From: Balaenoptera acutorostrata | Lineage: Eukaryota; Chordata; Mammalia; Artiodactyla; Balaenopteridae | Length of the DNA stretch: 64,000 nucleotides | Reading direction: 5' to 3' | Assembly (NCBI RefSeq): GCF_949987535.1 | Contig: NC_080070.1 | Coordinates: 7,436,016 to 7,500,015 of the forward strand | The notes under the pieces: generated by a model | What the model was told of the DNA's origin: nothing | The model's input: only the letters and a program-made list of their open reading frames with translations | Database searches by the model: none | Program-made: the position numbers and the translations under genes | In this document: piece after piece, positions 53,030 through 63,568 of the stretch | How the letters are laid out: each line of letters opens with the position of its first letter | Numbering within the stretch: the first letter of the stretch is position 1

Positions 53030-55460
53030 TGCTGTGGGGCGGGGCTAGGGGCTGGTCGCGGCTACACAGAGCCAATCAAATGTTCTTCAGGCTACTGTCT
53101 CGGGATCTTTTTTAGTGGTGACCATGATTGGGCCTGCTCCCAGCTCCTGGGGAGGTGTCCTCTGTCCCCTGGGGCCGGGACAGAAGAATCCAGCTTTCTG
53201 GAGCCGCCTTTATCTCTTTCCAGTGCAACCTCTGTTGTTAACTCCTTGGTGCGCTGGGAAGCAAACGATTCCGTTCTGTAGAGACAGAAGCAAAGAAGGA
53301 AAAGAACTGGTTCTGAAAGAAGGCTGTTGAGAGCTTAACTGAGAAGTGTCCTGCAGAGCCTCCATGGAACAGCAGAGCTGAAAATTAAAGCACACACAAA
53401 CTTTCTGAGTGGCTTTTATTCTGGAGATAAAGTGCAATGCATATAATGAGTAAATGTGAGAGCGGTGGACACAGGGCTGTTGAATGAACCCCTCTGTGCA
53501 AAGGTGCAACTCACAACGTGAACAGGGGCGTCTTTCTGGAAATGGCCCCCGACTGAGGCTCTGGGCCGATAGGAAACAGTGTCGGGGCCTGCCACCCGCT
53601 TCCAGAAGGTGGGAAGAACCGGTGAAGGTGCTTCTGCACTGCTGCTGATTAGCGTGGGGTCAGGAGGAGGGCTTTGTGTACACACCTCTGATCGCTACAG
53701 CCCCAAAGCCTGGGGAGAGAGCGCCAGGCATCCCCAGTGCGTTGTCTTCGGCAGCGTCAGTTTCCGTTCTGTCCTTTCCTTGCCAGCCCCTAAATCTCAT
53801 TATTCGCCAACACCTTCTACCACCTGCTCCAGCTCCCAGAGGGGCCCTTCCACTTACTTCGCCCACCCATTAGGAATAAACGGACTTCTAGACCAAGGCC
53901 TGGAAAATTTTGTATATTACAGTCAGTAATTTTAAATAACTGCTTATTCACTCAATTTTTCAGTCATTCCCAAAACACTCATTGTGTACCTGTGAAGAGG
54001 GGGTTTGTGTGCTAGGCAGAAGGAAGGCACGGATGAAAGAACTCAGGACACTCTCCCTCTCTAGTTGGGGAGCCAGAAAAGGGGATGGAAAATGAGAATA
54101 CGAGGCAATAGTAGCTGCATGAAGGCAGCATGGGGGACTCTGCCTGGAGGGGAAGGTAGGGTGTTTTTTGCCAAAGGCAGTGGGTAGGGGCTTAGAGATG
54201 GGGCAGGGGAATCAGAGAGGTGGGCCCTACAGGCATAGTCTCTCCAAGGGATCAATTTCCATTCTGCCCCTGGAGAGCAAGACATTTGATGTCCAGGTCA
54301 ACACAATTATTAGTCCTCAGTGGACCATGCAGAGGAGAAGCACTGTGGATGCTACGGTCACATTTCACCCCAGGTCCCGGAGGCATGCACACCGCTCTTG
54401 CTGCGCTGGTCTCTGGGACGCTCATCCTACACACACACCCACACACCCAGGAGCAGAGGCCATGATCCAGGCAACTGAGAAAACACTAGTCGGATACAAG
54501 GGGCAAAGGGTTGGGGGAGCAATGGGAAAGCTGCCTCAATTATCCGTATTTGCTTTAATTCTTTGTTTCCTGTAACTTTGTCTATCAGTTGAAATCATGA
54601 TGGGGTTTGGACTAGAGATCATCTAAAGGGGTGTTTCTGGAGACTCAGGCTATTTCTGTTTCAGTGACTCAACCGCCAACCATCGCCCTTCTTCCCCACT
54701 GCAGAAAAAAGAAAAAGATATATGTACTATTTCCTCCATAATCAGGAGCTTTGGGGAATGATATCACCCTTGTTATTTTCTTCGCTTTGCTCTGATGGCC
54801 AGTCTCATTCTCTAGAAAGGACAGATTATGCTGGTTTTATTATTTTAAAAAAATGATCATTACTATTTTGAACTAAAGCAAATATAATAGAAAGGGTCAA
54901 GGAAAGGATTGTGGATTTCTCCTTTTTGCCCTGCACCTTAGCTCTTATCCCTAAATTCCTCTGAACACAGTGGTTAGGCCTGAGCTACTGAGAGATGCTT
55001 ACAGAGCTTCATCGTTGACAAGGGTTTGCAGCTCAAACAATAGATAACCATGACGGCAAGGAGAGCCTTGGTCCTCAGAGGAGACAATCAGATCTGATTG
55101 TACCGGGTCCCTTGAAAACTCCTCCCTTCTGAGCAAAAAGGCACCCTGGACATGCTGCCAGGGAAGCTTAACCCTTGGCAGTGACACTGCACCTGCCCCA
55201 TCTCCAAGGGCTACTACATGAGAAGTGTGCTCTGACCCAAAAGCCATAGGAAACTGCCATTCAGGTTAAGTACAAATGAAAGGCTCAAACCTGCAAAAGG
55301 CCATTTCTGGTAAAAAAAAAAAAAAAATGCACTTGTTATGAAACTTAGAAAAAGAACGGTCTTTAGTTCCTAGTTGTTATAAGTGCACTTTTTTAAGATT
55401 GTTTTTCCTCAAAAATGAATATTTTGCAAAGTTATTTTTTTTAATTGGATACAAACTCAA
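53030..55460. other. Intergenic left of Y4, no gene seen
   Basis: No gene or recent repeat recognised. Holds a short acacacacaccc run near 54432 and an A15 run near 55313. Confidence 0.45.
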
Positions 55461-55465
55461 AAGGT

Positions 55466-55561
55466 AAAAAGCTAGTCAAATTTAGCAGTGGGGGGTTGTA
55501 TACCAACTTTAGTGACACTAACGTTAATAAGTTCTGGTAACCCACTACCATCGGACCAGCC
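55466..55561 (-). ncRNA. RNY4: Y4 RNA
   Basis: Minus-strand sequence starts GGCTGGTCCGATGGTAGTGG, has a loop with ttggtatacaaccccccact, and ends AAATTTGACTAGC followed by five T: 96 nt. Y4 is a Ro60/La-bound Pol III RNA, abundant as fragments in blood cells and vesicles. Against human Y4 from memory there are three differences. One (G to A in the 3' strand) changes a U-G wobble of the lower stem to a U-A pair; the others are in the upper stem or loop. The Ro60-site bulge and helix are intact. It has its own upstream promoter and no A tail, so it is the true gene. Confidence 0.97.
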
Positions 55562-55583
55562 AAGAGAACCACTTTCACTTTCA

Positions 55584-55593
55584 TTATATAAAT
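55584..55593 (-). promoter_or_regulatory. TATA box of the Y4 gene
   Basis: Minus-strand ATTTATATAA, at -32 to -23 from the Y4 start at 55561. Confidence 0.85.
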
Positions 55594-55608
55594 CTCTTAA
55601 GTAACTAC

Positions 55609-55628
55609 TCTAAATAACTTAGGATGAG
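55609..55628 (-). promoter_or_regulatory. Probable proximal sequence element of the Y4 gene
   Basis: Minus-strand TCATCCTAAGTTATTTAGA at about -67 to -48; one change in the TCACCNTAA core. Weaker than the Y3 element but at the same distance. Confidence 0.65.
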
Positions 55629-55763
55629 TTGTTTTAATAATTTTCAAAAACTTTTAATGTTATATGAGCCATACAATATAGTGCTACAGAAAGCAATGCA
55701 TTTCCTGATGATTTTCCCTAGATTTTAAACAGCTTAACACAAACTGATATTCAAAATGAATAT

Positions 55764-55783
55764 AGTTGCATGATGGGAAATAG
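55764..55783 (-). promoter_or_regulatory. Distal element of the Y4 gene
   Basis: + strand AGTTGCAT (octamer complement with one change) overlaps GCATGATGGGAAATAG, which resembles the ZNF143/SPH site. About 203-222 bp upstream of Y4. Confidence 0.6.
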
Positions 55784-56069
55784 AAACAAATTACCAGATG
55801 GAAGCCTCTTGTCCTTCACAAATATTTTAGGACATCCAGGGATCACAGAAAAAAGAATAATGAACATATTTGTGCCAAATGTTTAGCCAAAAAAAAAAAT
55901 TAATGTCAACAAAATGAGCTTTGATTTTTTTTTTTTTTAATCGTCTTTCTGTCTATGATCTGCAAAATGCCTTCCTGACTCAGGGCAGCAGCAGAGGGCA
56001 GTACTACACAGAAGATTCACTTTCCATCTAGAGCTTTGACTAGAGAACTTCTCGTCCACGAATACATTT

Positions 56070-56183
56070 TGGGTTTTTTTTTGAATTTTTGAATTTTAAT
56101 TATTTTTTTAGACAGCAGGTTCTTATTTGTTATCCATTTTATACATATTAGTGTATATATGTCAATCCCAATCTCCCAGTTCA
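56070..56183 (-). mobile_element. Strongly 5'-truncated young L1 insertion
   Basis: Poly-T rich start, then gacagcaggttcttatttgt, ccattttatacatattagtg and caatcccaatctcccagttc: only the last ~100 bp of an L1, antisense. A perfect 15-bp duplication, tccacgaatacattt, lies at 56055-56069 and 56184-56198. Confidence 0.93.
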
Positions 56184-56199
56184 TCCACGAATACATTTA

Positions 56200-57825
56200 A
56201 TGTTCATACTTGTTATATTCTAGACTTCTTCTTCTTTTCTTAATAATCCCTGATAGTTATAATAAGTTAAATAGTTAGGCCAAGTTTAATATGACCATAT
56301 CCTTCACCTTTAAGAAAGACTGCTGCTGTGATGTAGAAGTTGCCATAAAATGCTGAAAATGGTCTTTTGCCAATGGTTTTGTTCTTGGGGCCAAATCCCA
56401 CTCAATGATTAGATATAAGCACCCTCACCAAAATCCAGGTAAGAAATTCCACATTAATCAGAAGAAAATGAATGAAAATGATTAGAAAATGATCAATAAA
56501 TCTTAGTTATTATCTTTGCCTGTCAAATCTTAATTTTCCTGCTTTAAATCATTTGTATTTTAAAATATTAAATGTTAAAGTGAATTGAAATTTTCAAGGA
56601 TGGAAGAAAACGTGTGAAGATTATGATTAATATGAATGCTTAGGAAATGCCACTTTGTAAGGCATAACATTTGCTGACTTCATCTTCATTGAGCTTAGTC
56701 AGTAACAGAAAGTTCTTTTAAGTAATTGGAATAAGAATTATGAAATTTCCTTGGGATCTGGGGCTGAGAGAAGTGAAGGGCTGAGCCTTCTGGAGGATGA
56801 AGAATAGAGAGAAGATACAGTCTCTATCCTCGTCTTTATAATCTCTCAGGCTGTGATTGGGACCACTTGCCAAAGTAGGCTAGTTGGGATTTCCTGGAAG
56901 CCTGACCAGTCCAAAATTACTTTCATCTCTCCCACATTTGAAAGATTCTTCAGTTCATTTGGATGGAAGGTCATTCTGGTCTCAGACATCTCTTACCAAC
57001 ATATAAGCATTCAACTTCTGTTTAACATGGTAGCCTGAACACATGCATTTGTCTGAATTCCTTCTCTAATCCCACTAAAACTAGCGTGAAACAACAGAAA
57101 AGGGGGAAAGAGAAGAGAGAGAAGACATACTTCACCCCTTCCTCCTGCCTGGAATGGGGATTGGTACCTGGAGTGGGAAAAGCCACCCTGAAACCTTGAG
57201 TACAGAGGCCCTCCCAAAGGATGGCATAAGATAAAGAGAAAAGATCTTGGAGTATTGATGACATGGTGGGGCATTGCTCCAGCCCTGGACACTGCCTAGC
57301 TCCACACTTCTTGTGATCTGATGACAATAAGTCTGCAAGGGTTCAGGCCACTGTTATCTGGCTTTCCTGTTACATGCAGCTCAACACATTCCTAACTGGT
57401 AGAAAGAGGATACCCAAAGCATGGGATATATATCACCAGATCATGGTGAGGTATGAGAAACTTTAGGTAGCACTGTACACGGACTTAAATAGCATTGACC
57501 CCTATAATGAGAAAAGTTATTTCTTTCCAACTTTCTTTCAATCCTTATGATTACATCAAGGAGGGAAAATCTTAGTCTGATGATATGTCACTAATACCTC
57601 CCATTTGCTAAGCTTATTTTTTAAGCAAAAGGAAAGTACCTCTTGCTGCAACAGTATCTCACTAGAATTTTAAAACATTACTTTGTTTCCATAGTATTCA
57701 TATTTATGGTTCCTTTTACTTATGGAAATTGATACTGATTTTCTAATTTTACTGGAGATGTAAAGTTTTCTTGAAGAATGTATTTTTGGAAAGTTACGTG
57801 GGAATAAAAGGGAAAAACTACTAAT
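56200..57825. other. Intergenic, no gene seen
   Basis: AT-rich sequence without recognised gene or recent repeat. Confidence 0.45.
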
Positions 57826-58170
57826 AGATGCAACAACATGAATGAATCTCAAGAACAATAATGAAAAAAAGAATCCAGATACAGCAGTGTACAAAAAGTA
57901 TGATTTCATTCACATGAAATTCTAGAAAAGAGAAAACTAATCTACGATAATAGAAGCAGATCTGCAGTTGCATAGAATGGGGGTTAAGGATGGGGGACTG
58001 TGCAAAGGGCCATGAAGGAACTTTATGTGGTGATGGGACAATTCTACATCTTGGTTGTGATTTCACGTATGTATACATTTGTCAAAACTCCTTGAACAGC
58101 ACGATTAAAATGGGTGCATCTTACTGTATACAAATTATACCTCAATAAAGATAAAAAACAAAGAAGTATC
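57826..58170 (+). mobile_element. L1 3' fragment, sense
   Basis: caacaacatgaatgaatctc, tatgatttcattcacatgaa, acatcttggttgtgatttca and ttactgtatacaaattatac, ending in an A-rich tail. Confidence 0.85.
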
Positions 58171-58199
58171 TATGTAAAACAAATTAATTTATTTAAAGA

Positions 58200-59020
58200 A
58201 AAATATTGTGTAAATAACCATTAAAGTGATACTTGAATTTCACAAAACCCAGGAAGTGAGTTTCAAATGGCTGAGATGAGGAATATATGTAACTTCAGTA
58301 GGCATTTAACAGATGCTGAGGTCAAGGTCCTAAAACTTCATCCAGGAGATGCTGCTGGGGCTGGAGGTGAGCACTGGTAAGAACCAGGGGGCAGCCAGGA
58401 AGGAGGTCTGAAGAGGAGGTGGGAGGGACAGACGTCACGATTAATCTGTTTCACAGCTGTGCTATGACCTGCTTGGAAAAATAGCCATTCTTCAGGAAGG
58501 TGTGCCGTTTGGTCACAGGGCTCCCAGTGAAGAACCCTTTTTTTCATGTGCTAACCTGTGCTTTTCTTCAGAATATGCTGGAAACCATTCCATGGCACCC
58601 CGCTGCCTTTGATGACATTTAAATTCCCTAATTTCTCTGGGGTCTGTCCTCCACAGGCATGAGCCGCCCCCACCCCAAGGCCCAAGACCTCTGCTCTCCA
58701 ACCAGACCCAAGAACTGCTCGTGGCTCTGTGCCCTCCCCTCTCCCTTTCAGCCTGATTTATAACTACAGCCGTCTAAGGCAGGGAAGGGAAGGAGACCAT
58801 TATTTAAGCGGAATCTTTCTGTGGCCAAAAGCATTTTTAGCCAGCTCCGTCTAAGCAGTTCTCTGATAGGATTCCTCTCTTTAAAAATCTCTGTGCGCAG
58901 GATATAAACAGATGTCTCTTCTAAAATGCAGGAGGAGAACACGACTACGTAAACTACAGTCACGCAGGAGGTGATGAAGCTACAGGTGAAGCCACAGAGG
59001 TAGCAGTTTTGTTCTTTTTT
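58200..59020. other. Intergenic, no gene seen
   Basis: No supported feature. Open frames of 60-71 codons on the minus strand lack family resemblance. Confidence 0.4.
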
Positions 59021-59024
59021 TTAA

Positions 59025-59325
59025 AATAATTTTTTGGAAATATAGTTGATTTACAATGTCGTAGGTATTTTTTGTTTTTTGGGCTGCATTGGGTCTTTGT
59101 AATGCACGGGCTTCTCACTGTGGTGGCTTCTCTTAGTGCGGAGCACAGGATCTAGGCACAGGCTTCAGTAGTTGTGGCACGTGGGCTCAGTAGTTGTGGC
59201 TCACAGGCTGTAGAGCTCAGGATCAGTAGTTGTGGCGCACGGACGGATCTTCCCCAACCAGGGCTCGAACCCATGTCCCCTGCACTGGCAGGCAGATTCT
59301 CAACCACTGCACCACCAGGGAAGTC
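59025..59325 (-). mobile_element. Antisense CHR-type SINE next to a small L1 scrap
   Basis: 59025-59065 reads ggaaatatagttgatttaca, an L1 3' end piece. From about 59068 ggctgcattgggtctttgta to caccagggaagtcc is an antisense SINE with small internal deletions. Confidence 0.88.
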
Positions 59326-59329
59326 CTTC

Positions 59330-60475
59330 ATTGGGGTTTTGTTTTTAAGTGATACATCTTAAACTCCTTCGCCCCGACCTACCTCCCCTCTTTATTCCAC
59401 ACTCCCCCATTTACTTGATCTGCCCTCCACATCTCACCACATCAAACAACACCCCACATGCTTCCCTAAAAGTATCTTTGAGGCTTCATCTCTTCCAGCA
59501 AGACTGCCTCCCTTGTTTCTCTTTTCCCCTCAATCTGAAGGAATCTTTTCTCCTCTGAATGCCAATCTAATTTTATTCACATGCCCCAGTCATAGCACTT
59601 TTCAGTTTCTTAAATGTGTCATAATTATGGAGGTGTATTATTATTACAAGTTGCCTGTGATCTTCAGTCCCCAAGGCACACACCCGTGTGTCATCCCCCA
59701 ATGCTCTCCTTCCGATGCATCTTTGGGGATGGCAGAAGCTTAGCAATTCAAAGGAGCTTGGCCCTTTGAATCTTTTCTCTCAAACCCAGTGGTTCTTAAA
59801 ATCTTTTAAAAATCATTATGTTATTTGGGACTCTGATGAAAGTTATGCATCTATGTCCACAAAATTGCACACATTTGCATATGTACAAACATTCTGTGTA
59901 CAGTGTCAGGGTGTTATGGATCTCCAAGCCCAATCATGAACCCAGGTTAAGAAAGTCTGATCTAAACCTGAGGAACGCAGATGGCTAACTGCAAAACCAG
60001 GACACGTTTGTCTACTTCCTCCATCCTTATCTCCACTCTCTTCTACATCCCCTTGTCCCACCCAGAGCTGCCCTTGGGAAGCAGTGCCCAAAATTACCCC
60101 TTCCTCCCAGTCATAGAAACCCTTATTCCCCCAGAGCACACCCAAGAATAGGAAATGTTTTAAGTATATTTTTATACATCTATTTGAGAGATGGAAAGTT
60201 ATGCAGATTTAAAACAGAGAATTATTAAGACTGAGTAGTACAAAGGAAACTTACACATACAGTTCAGCAGGAGAACAAAACAAAATCATACTGTGCTCAT
60301 ACCTATTGGAGAATTATATGGGAATAAACAAAGAAAACTGAAAATCGTAAGTGTGATCTATTGGGACAGTGTCTGTTTTTCCTTTGTTATATCTATATAT
60401 TTACTAGATAGTATTATAGTGCTGCTTACATAAGAATTAGGAATCTCATTCCTTCCTTACAGCCAGCTCAACTAG
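59330..60475. other. Intergenic, no gene seen
   Basis: C/T-rich then mixed sequence; nothing recognised with confidence. Confidence 0.4.
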
Positions 60476-60499
60476 TTAGAATAAAAGAGGCTGAGTGAC

Positions 60500-60775
60500 A
60501 GAGAGAGACAAACACTGTATGATATCGCTTATATATGGAATCTAAAAAACACAACAAACTAGTGAATTAATTAAACAAAGAAGAAGCAGACTCACAGATA
60601 GAGAGAACAAACTAGTGGTTACCAGTGGGGAGAGGGAAGGGAGATGGGCAATATAGGGATAGGGGATTAAAAACGTGTTATTATGTGATTATATGAAATC
60701 ATGTGTGTGAAACTTTTGAAAATTGTAAAGCACTATAGAATTTAAAGACTTTCATTCAATTAAAAAAAAAAGGCT
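60500..60775 (+). mobile_element. L1 3' end, sense
   Basis: atatcgcttatatatggaat, gcagactcacagatagagag and actagtggttaccagtgggg, closing with poly-A at 60761-60771. Typical cetartiodactyl L1 3' end. Confidence 0.9.
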
Positions 60776-61104
60776 GAGTAAACAAATTCCCACATGGTGT
60801 AGATAACACCATATAAACCCCTATATCTGATCTAGATGGGATTCCCCCAACCCGAAATGACCCTGAAAAGGGACTTTATCTAAGCAACCAGAGCGTCCTG
60901 GCCTTCTGCAAAGAAGCTGCAGGTTTCTTAACATTTTTTTCCAGCTTGAAAGAGGAAAAGATCCATTGAAATATTTTTCCCAGTGTTTCTTCCAAGACTC
61001 CTGCGGAGGCGTGTGTGTGTTGCTTCTTTTATTTGCAATATTTATTTATTTTTAGCTTAATACATCTTGGGACTCTTAGTCAATATATAGAGATTACCTC
61101 ATCC

Positions 61105-61172
61105 TTTTTTTAAAGCTTTTTTTAATTTTATATTGGAGTATAGGTGATTAACAATGTTGTATTAGTTGCAAG
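61105..61172 (-). mobile_element. Small L1 3' scrap, antisense
   Basis: tatattggagtataggtgat and taacaatgttgtattagttg match the same L1 3'-UTR as at 39.1 and 50.95 kb. It ends just before the CpG island. Confidence 0.75.
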
Positions 61173-61179
61173 GCTTGCT

Positions 61180-62060
61180 TTTTGAAGGCGGCACTTGTTA
61201 TTCACAGTCGGGGGGAGGGGGCATCAGCCTGGGGAATCCTCCAGAAGGCCCATCTGTGGCTAAGGTGGGCTAGGAGACGGGCAAGTCGGGCTCTGCAACT
61301 CCGGGGAAGGGCAGGTGGGACGGCTTTGCGGTGCTTAAACCGGCCTCCTCGGGTGCCAGCGTCCAGAGGCTTCTCCTTGAAGAGGTTCCACCTGGACCTC
61401 GCGGGGCTGGGCAGGCGGGCCAGCGCCGAGAGGGCGGTGCAGGCGGGAGGCGCGGGGCCGCGGGCCGCAGGGAACAGCCGGCTTTGTGCGGCGGCCGCGC
61501 TCATCCGGACCCGGGAGGTGACCCATTCGGCGGAATCGTCCGGTGTCAGGTGAGGCAGCCGGACCGCCGCAGACCCAAACAGGAGCGCTTTGTGTGTTCT
61601 GGTTTGGCAGGTGGACCCCGGCTGGAACTTTTTTCCTTTTTAAAAATCTTCTTTCTCCTCGGTGCTAGTTTCTTTCTCTCTGCCCAAACCTGTGTTCCTC
61701 GGACACACCTCTCCCGTGGAAGGTTCCCGCTTGCAGGCGCCCGCGGTGGGGCGGGAGGGACCGAGGCTTCGGGATCTGGGCTTGTCCCCGCCCTGCCGCT
61801 CCTTGCCGGGCAAGCGTTTGTCCCTCGCGTCTCGCCTTCCTCCTTCGTGACAAGGGATGCGAGCGCCTCCCGGCCCAAATGATGGAGGGGGCGGCCGTCG
61901 GGGGAGCGGTTCCCACCGCTGCTGCGCTGGCCGCGCTGGCTCGCTGTGGCCCCGGTCGTTCCTCATCTGTCACCTTGAGGCTTCAAAGCCAGCTGGAATG
62001 GCCTTGTTCAAAGGCCGTGAGTACTGTATTGTTAAGGGTCGCTGCTGGAAGTTTTAAGTA
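61180..62060. promoter_or_regulatory. Orphan CpG island (possible first exon)
   Basis: GC- and CpG-dense for about 0.85 kb, with gcggcggccgcg words, in a repeat-rich AT background. On the + strand a strong donor CAG|GTGAGG lies at 61549/61550, so the upstream part could be a first exon. Open frames up to 183 codons exist in overlapping frames on both strands, none with family resemblance. An unannotated promoter, probably of a non-coding transcript, is the likeliest reading. Confidence 0.6.
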
Positions 62061-62549
62061 TATTTTGGGGGGCATTTATGTGGACACTGCGTTCCAAGGA
62101 TAATCCTTGACTCCGACCCTCTGGTCCAGGGTGGGGTGCGCTGGTTGGAGGTGAGTTTTTGCTTACTCAGGGCATTTGCCAGGCAGAGGCCTCAGGACTG
62201 GACGGTGAAACCGCCGGATTAGGCGGGTCGCAGGCCCAGAGCTGGCTGGAGGAAAGCAGAGTTGGTGGGTGAAACGCCAAGGCTGGCCAGGTGTGGAGGA
62301 TCTGACGGGAGAATAGACTTGGGAGCAATGAGGAGCAGGTGAACAGAATCTGGCAGAGCGATAAGGCTGGCCCCACCTGGTACCTGGGCTCTCAGATTAC
62401 GTAGAAGTTCCTTATCTGTCTCTAGGATCATCAAAGCAGAGTCAGATAATATTATTTAAAACATTTAATTTACACCAGAACAATGGTCATTGCTGCAATA
62501 TAGAAAAATATCATGTCTATGAAATAAAGAACAGGGAATAATAATCATC

Positions 62550-62660
62550 ATTATAGTAGTGAAAGAGCACTAATTGAGCTCTTGCTGTTTGGGACCGTGC
62601 TAAATGCAGTCTCTAACCTTCCTGATCATTCTATGAGGTAGTACTATTATTATATCCATT
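62550..62660 (+). mobile_element. MIR fragment
   Basis: gagcactaattgagctcttg, ggaccgtgctaaatgcagtc and attctatgaggtagtactat follow the MIR core. Confidence 0.65.
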
Positions 62661-62669
62661 TTTTTCTAT

Positions 62670-63254
62670 TTTTTAAAAATTGAGGTGTAATTGACACATA
62701 ACATTATTTTCAGGTGTACAACATAATGATTTGATATTAGTATATATTGCAAAATGATCACCACTCTTAAGTCTAGTTCACATTTTTCAACACACAGTTA
62801 CTAATTTTTTTGTCCCATGAAAACTTTTAGAATTTACTCTTAGCAACTTTCAAATATGCGACACAGTATTATTAACCAGAGTCACGGTGCTGCGCATCAG
62901 AACCCCAGGACTAATTTATTTTACAACTGGAAGTTTGTACTTTTTGACCCCCTTCACCCATTTTGCCTGCCCTCCACACTCCCACCCCCTGAAACCACCT
63001 GTTCTCTGTATCTATGAGTTCTTATTTCTTTTTTAAGATTCCACATATAAGTGATATCATACAGTATTTGTCTTTGTCTGACATATTTCACTTAGCATAA
63101 TGCCCTCAAGGACCATCCACGTTGTCACAAATGGCAAGATTTCATTCTTTTCTATGGCTGAATAATATTTTCTTTACCCATTCACCTTTTGGTGGGCACT
63201 CAGATTGTTTCTATGTCTTGGCTATTATAAACACTGCTGCAGTGAACATGGGGG
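62670..63254 (-). mobile_element. L1 3' region, antisense (left part)
   Basis: aaaaattgaggtgtaattga, tatgagttcttatttctttt and cacatataagtgatatcata mark an L1 3'-UTR and ORF2 end in antisense. Interrupted by the SINE to its right. Confidence 0.88.
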
Positions 63255-63263
63255 TGCAGATAT

Positions 63264-63559
63264 GTGTGTGGGGGGGTTTTTTTTTTTTTTTTTTTTTGGC
63301 TGCGTTGGGTTTTTGCTGCTGTGAGCTGGCTTTCTCTAGTTGCCGTGAGCAGGGGCTAGTCTTTGTTGCGGTGCGCGGGCTTCTCATTGCGGTGGCTTCT
63401 CTTGTTGTGGAGCATGGGCTCTAGGCGTGCGGGCTTCAGTAGTTGTGGCGCATGGGCTCAGTTGCTCTGTGGCATGTGGGACCTTCCTGGATCAGGGCTC
63501 GAACCCATGTCCCCTGCGTTGGCGGGCGATTCTTAACCACTGTACCACCAGGGTAGTTC
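63264..63559 (-). mobile_element. Antisense CHR-type SINE inserted in the L1
   Basis: Long poly-T, ggctgcgttgggtttttgct, ending ccaccagggtagttc. The 9-bp duplication tgcagatat at 63255-63263 and 63560-63568 fixes the insertion. Confidence 0.94.
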
Positions 63560-63568
63560 TGCAGATAT

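Noticed and set aside
61331..61882. 183-codon frame in the second CpG island
   Set aside because: Same reasons: composition-driven, overlapped by antisense frames of 100-110 codons, no known family.
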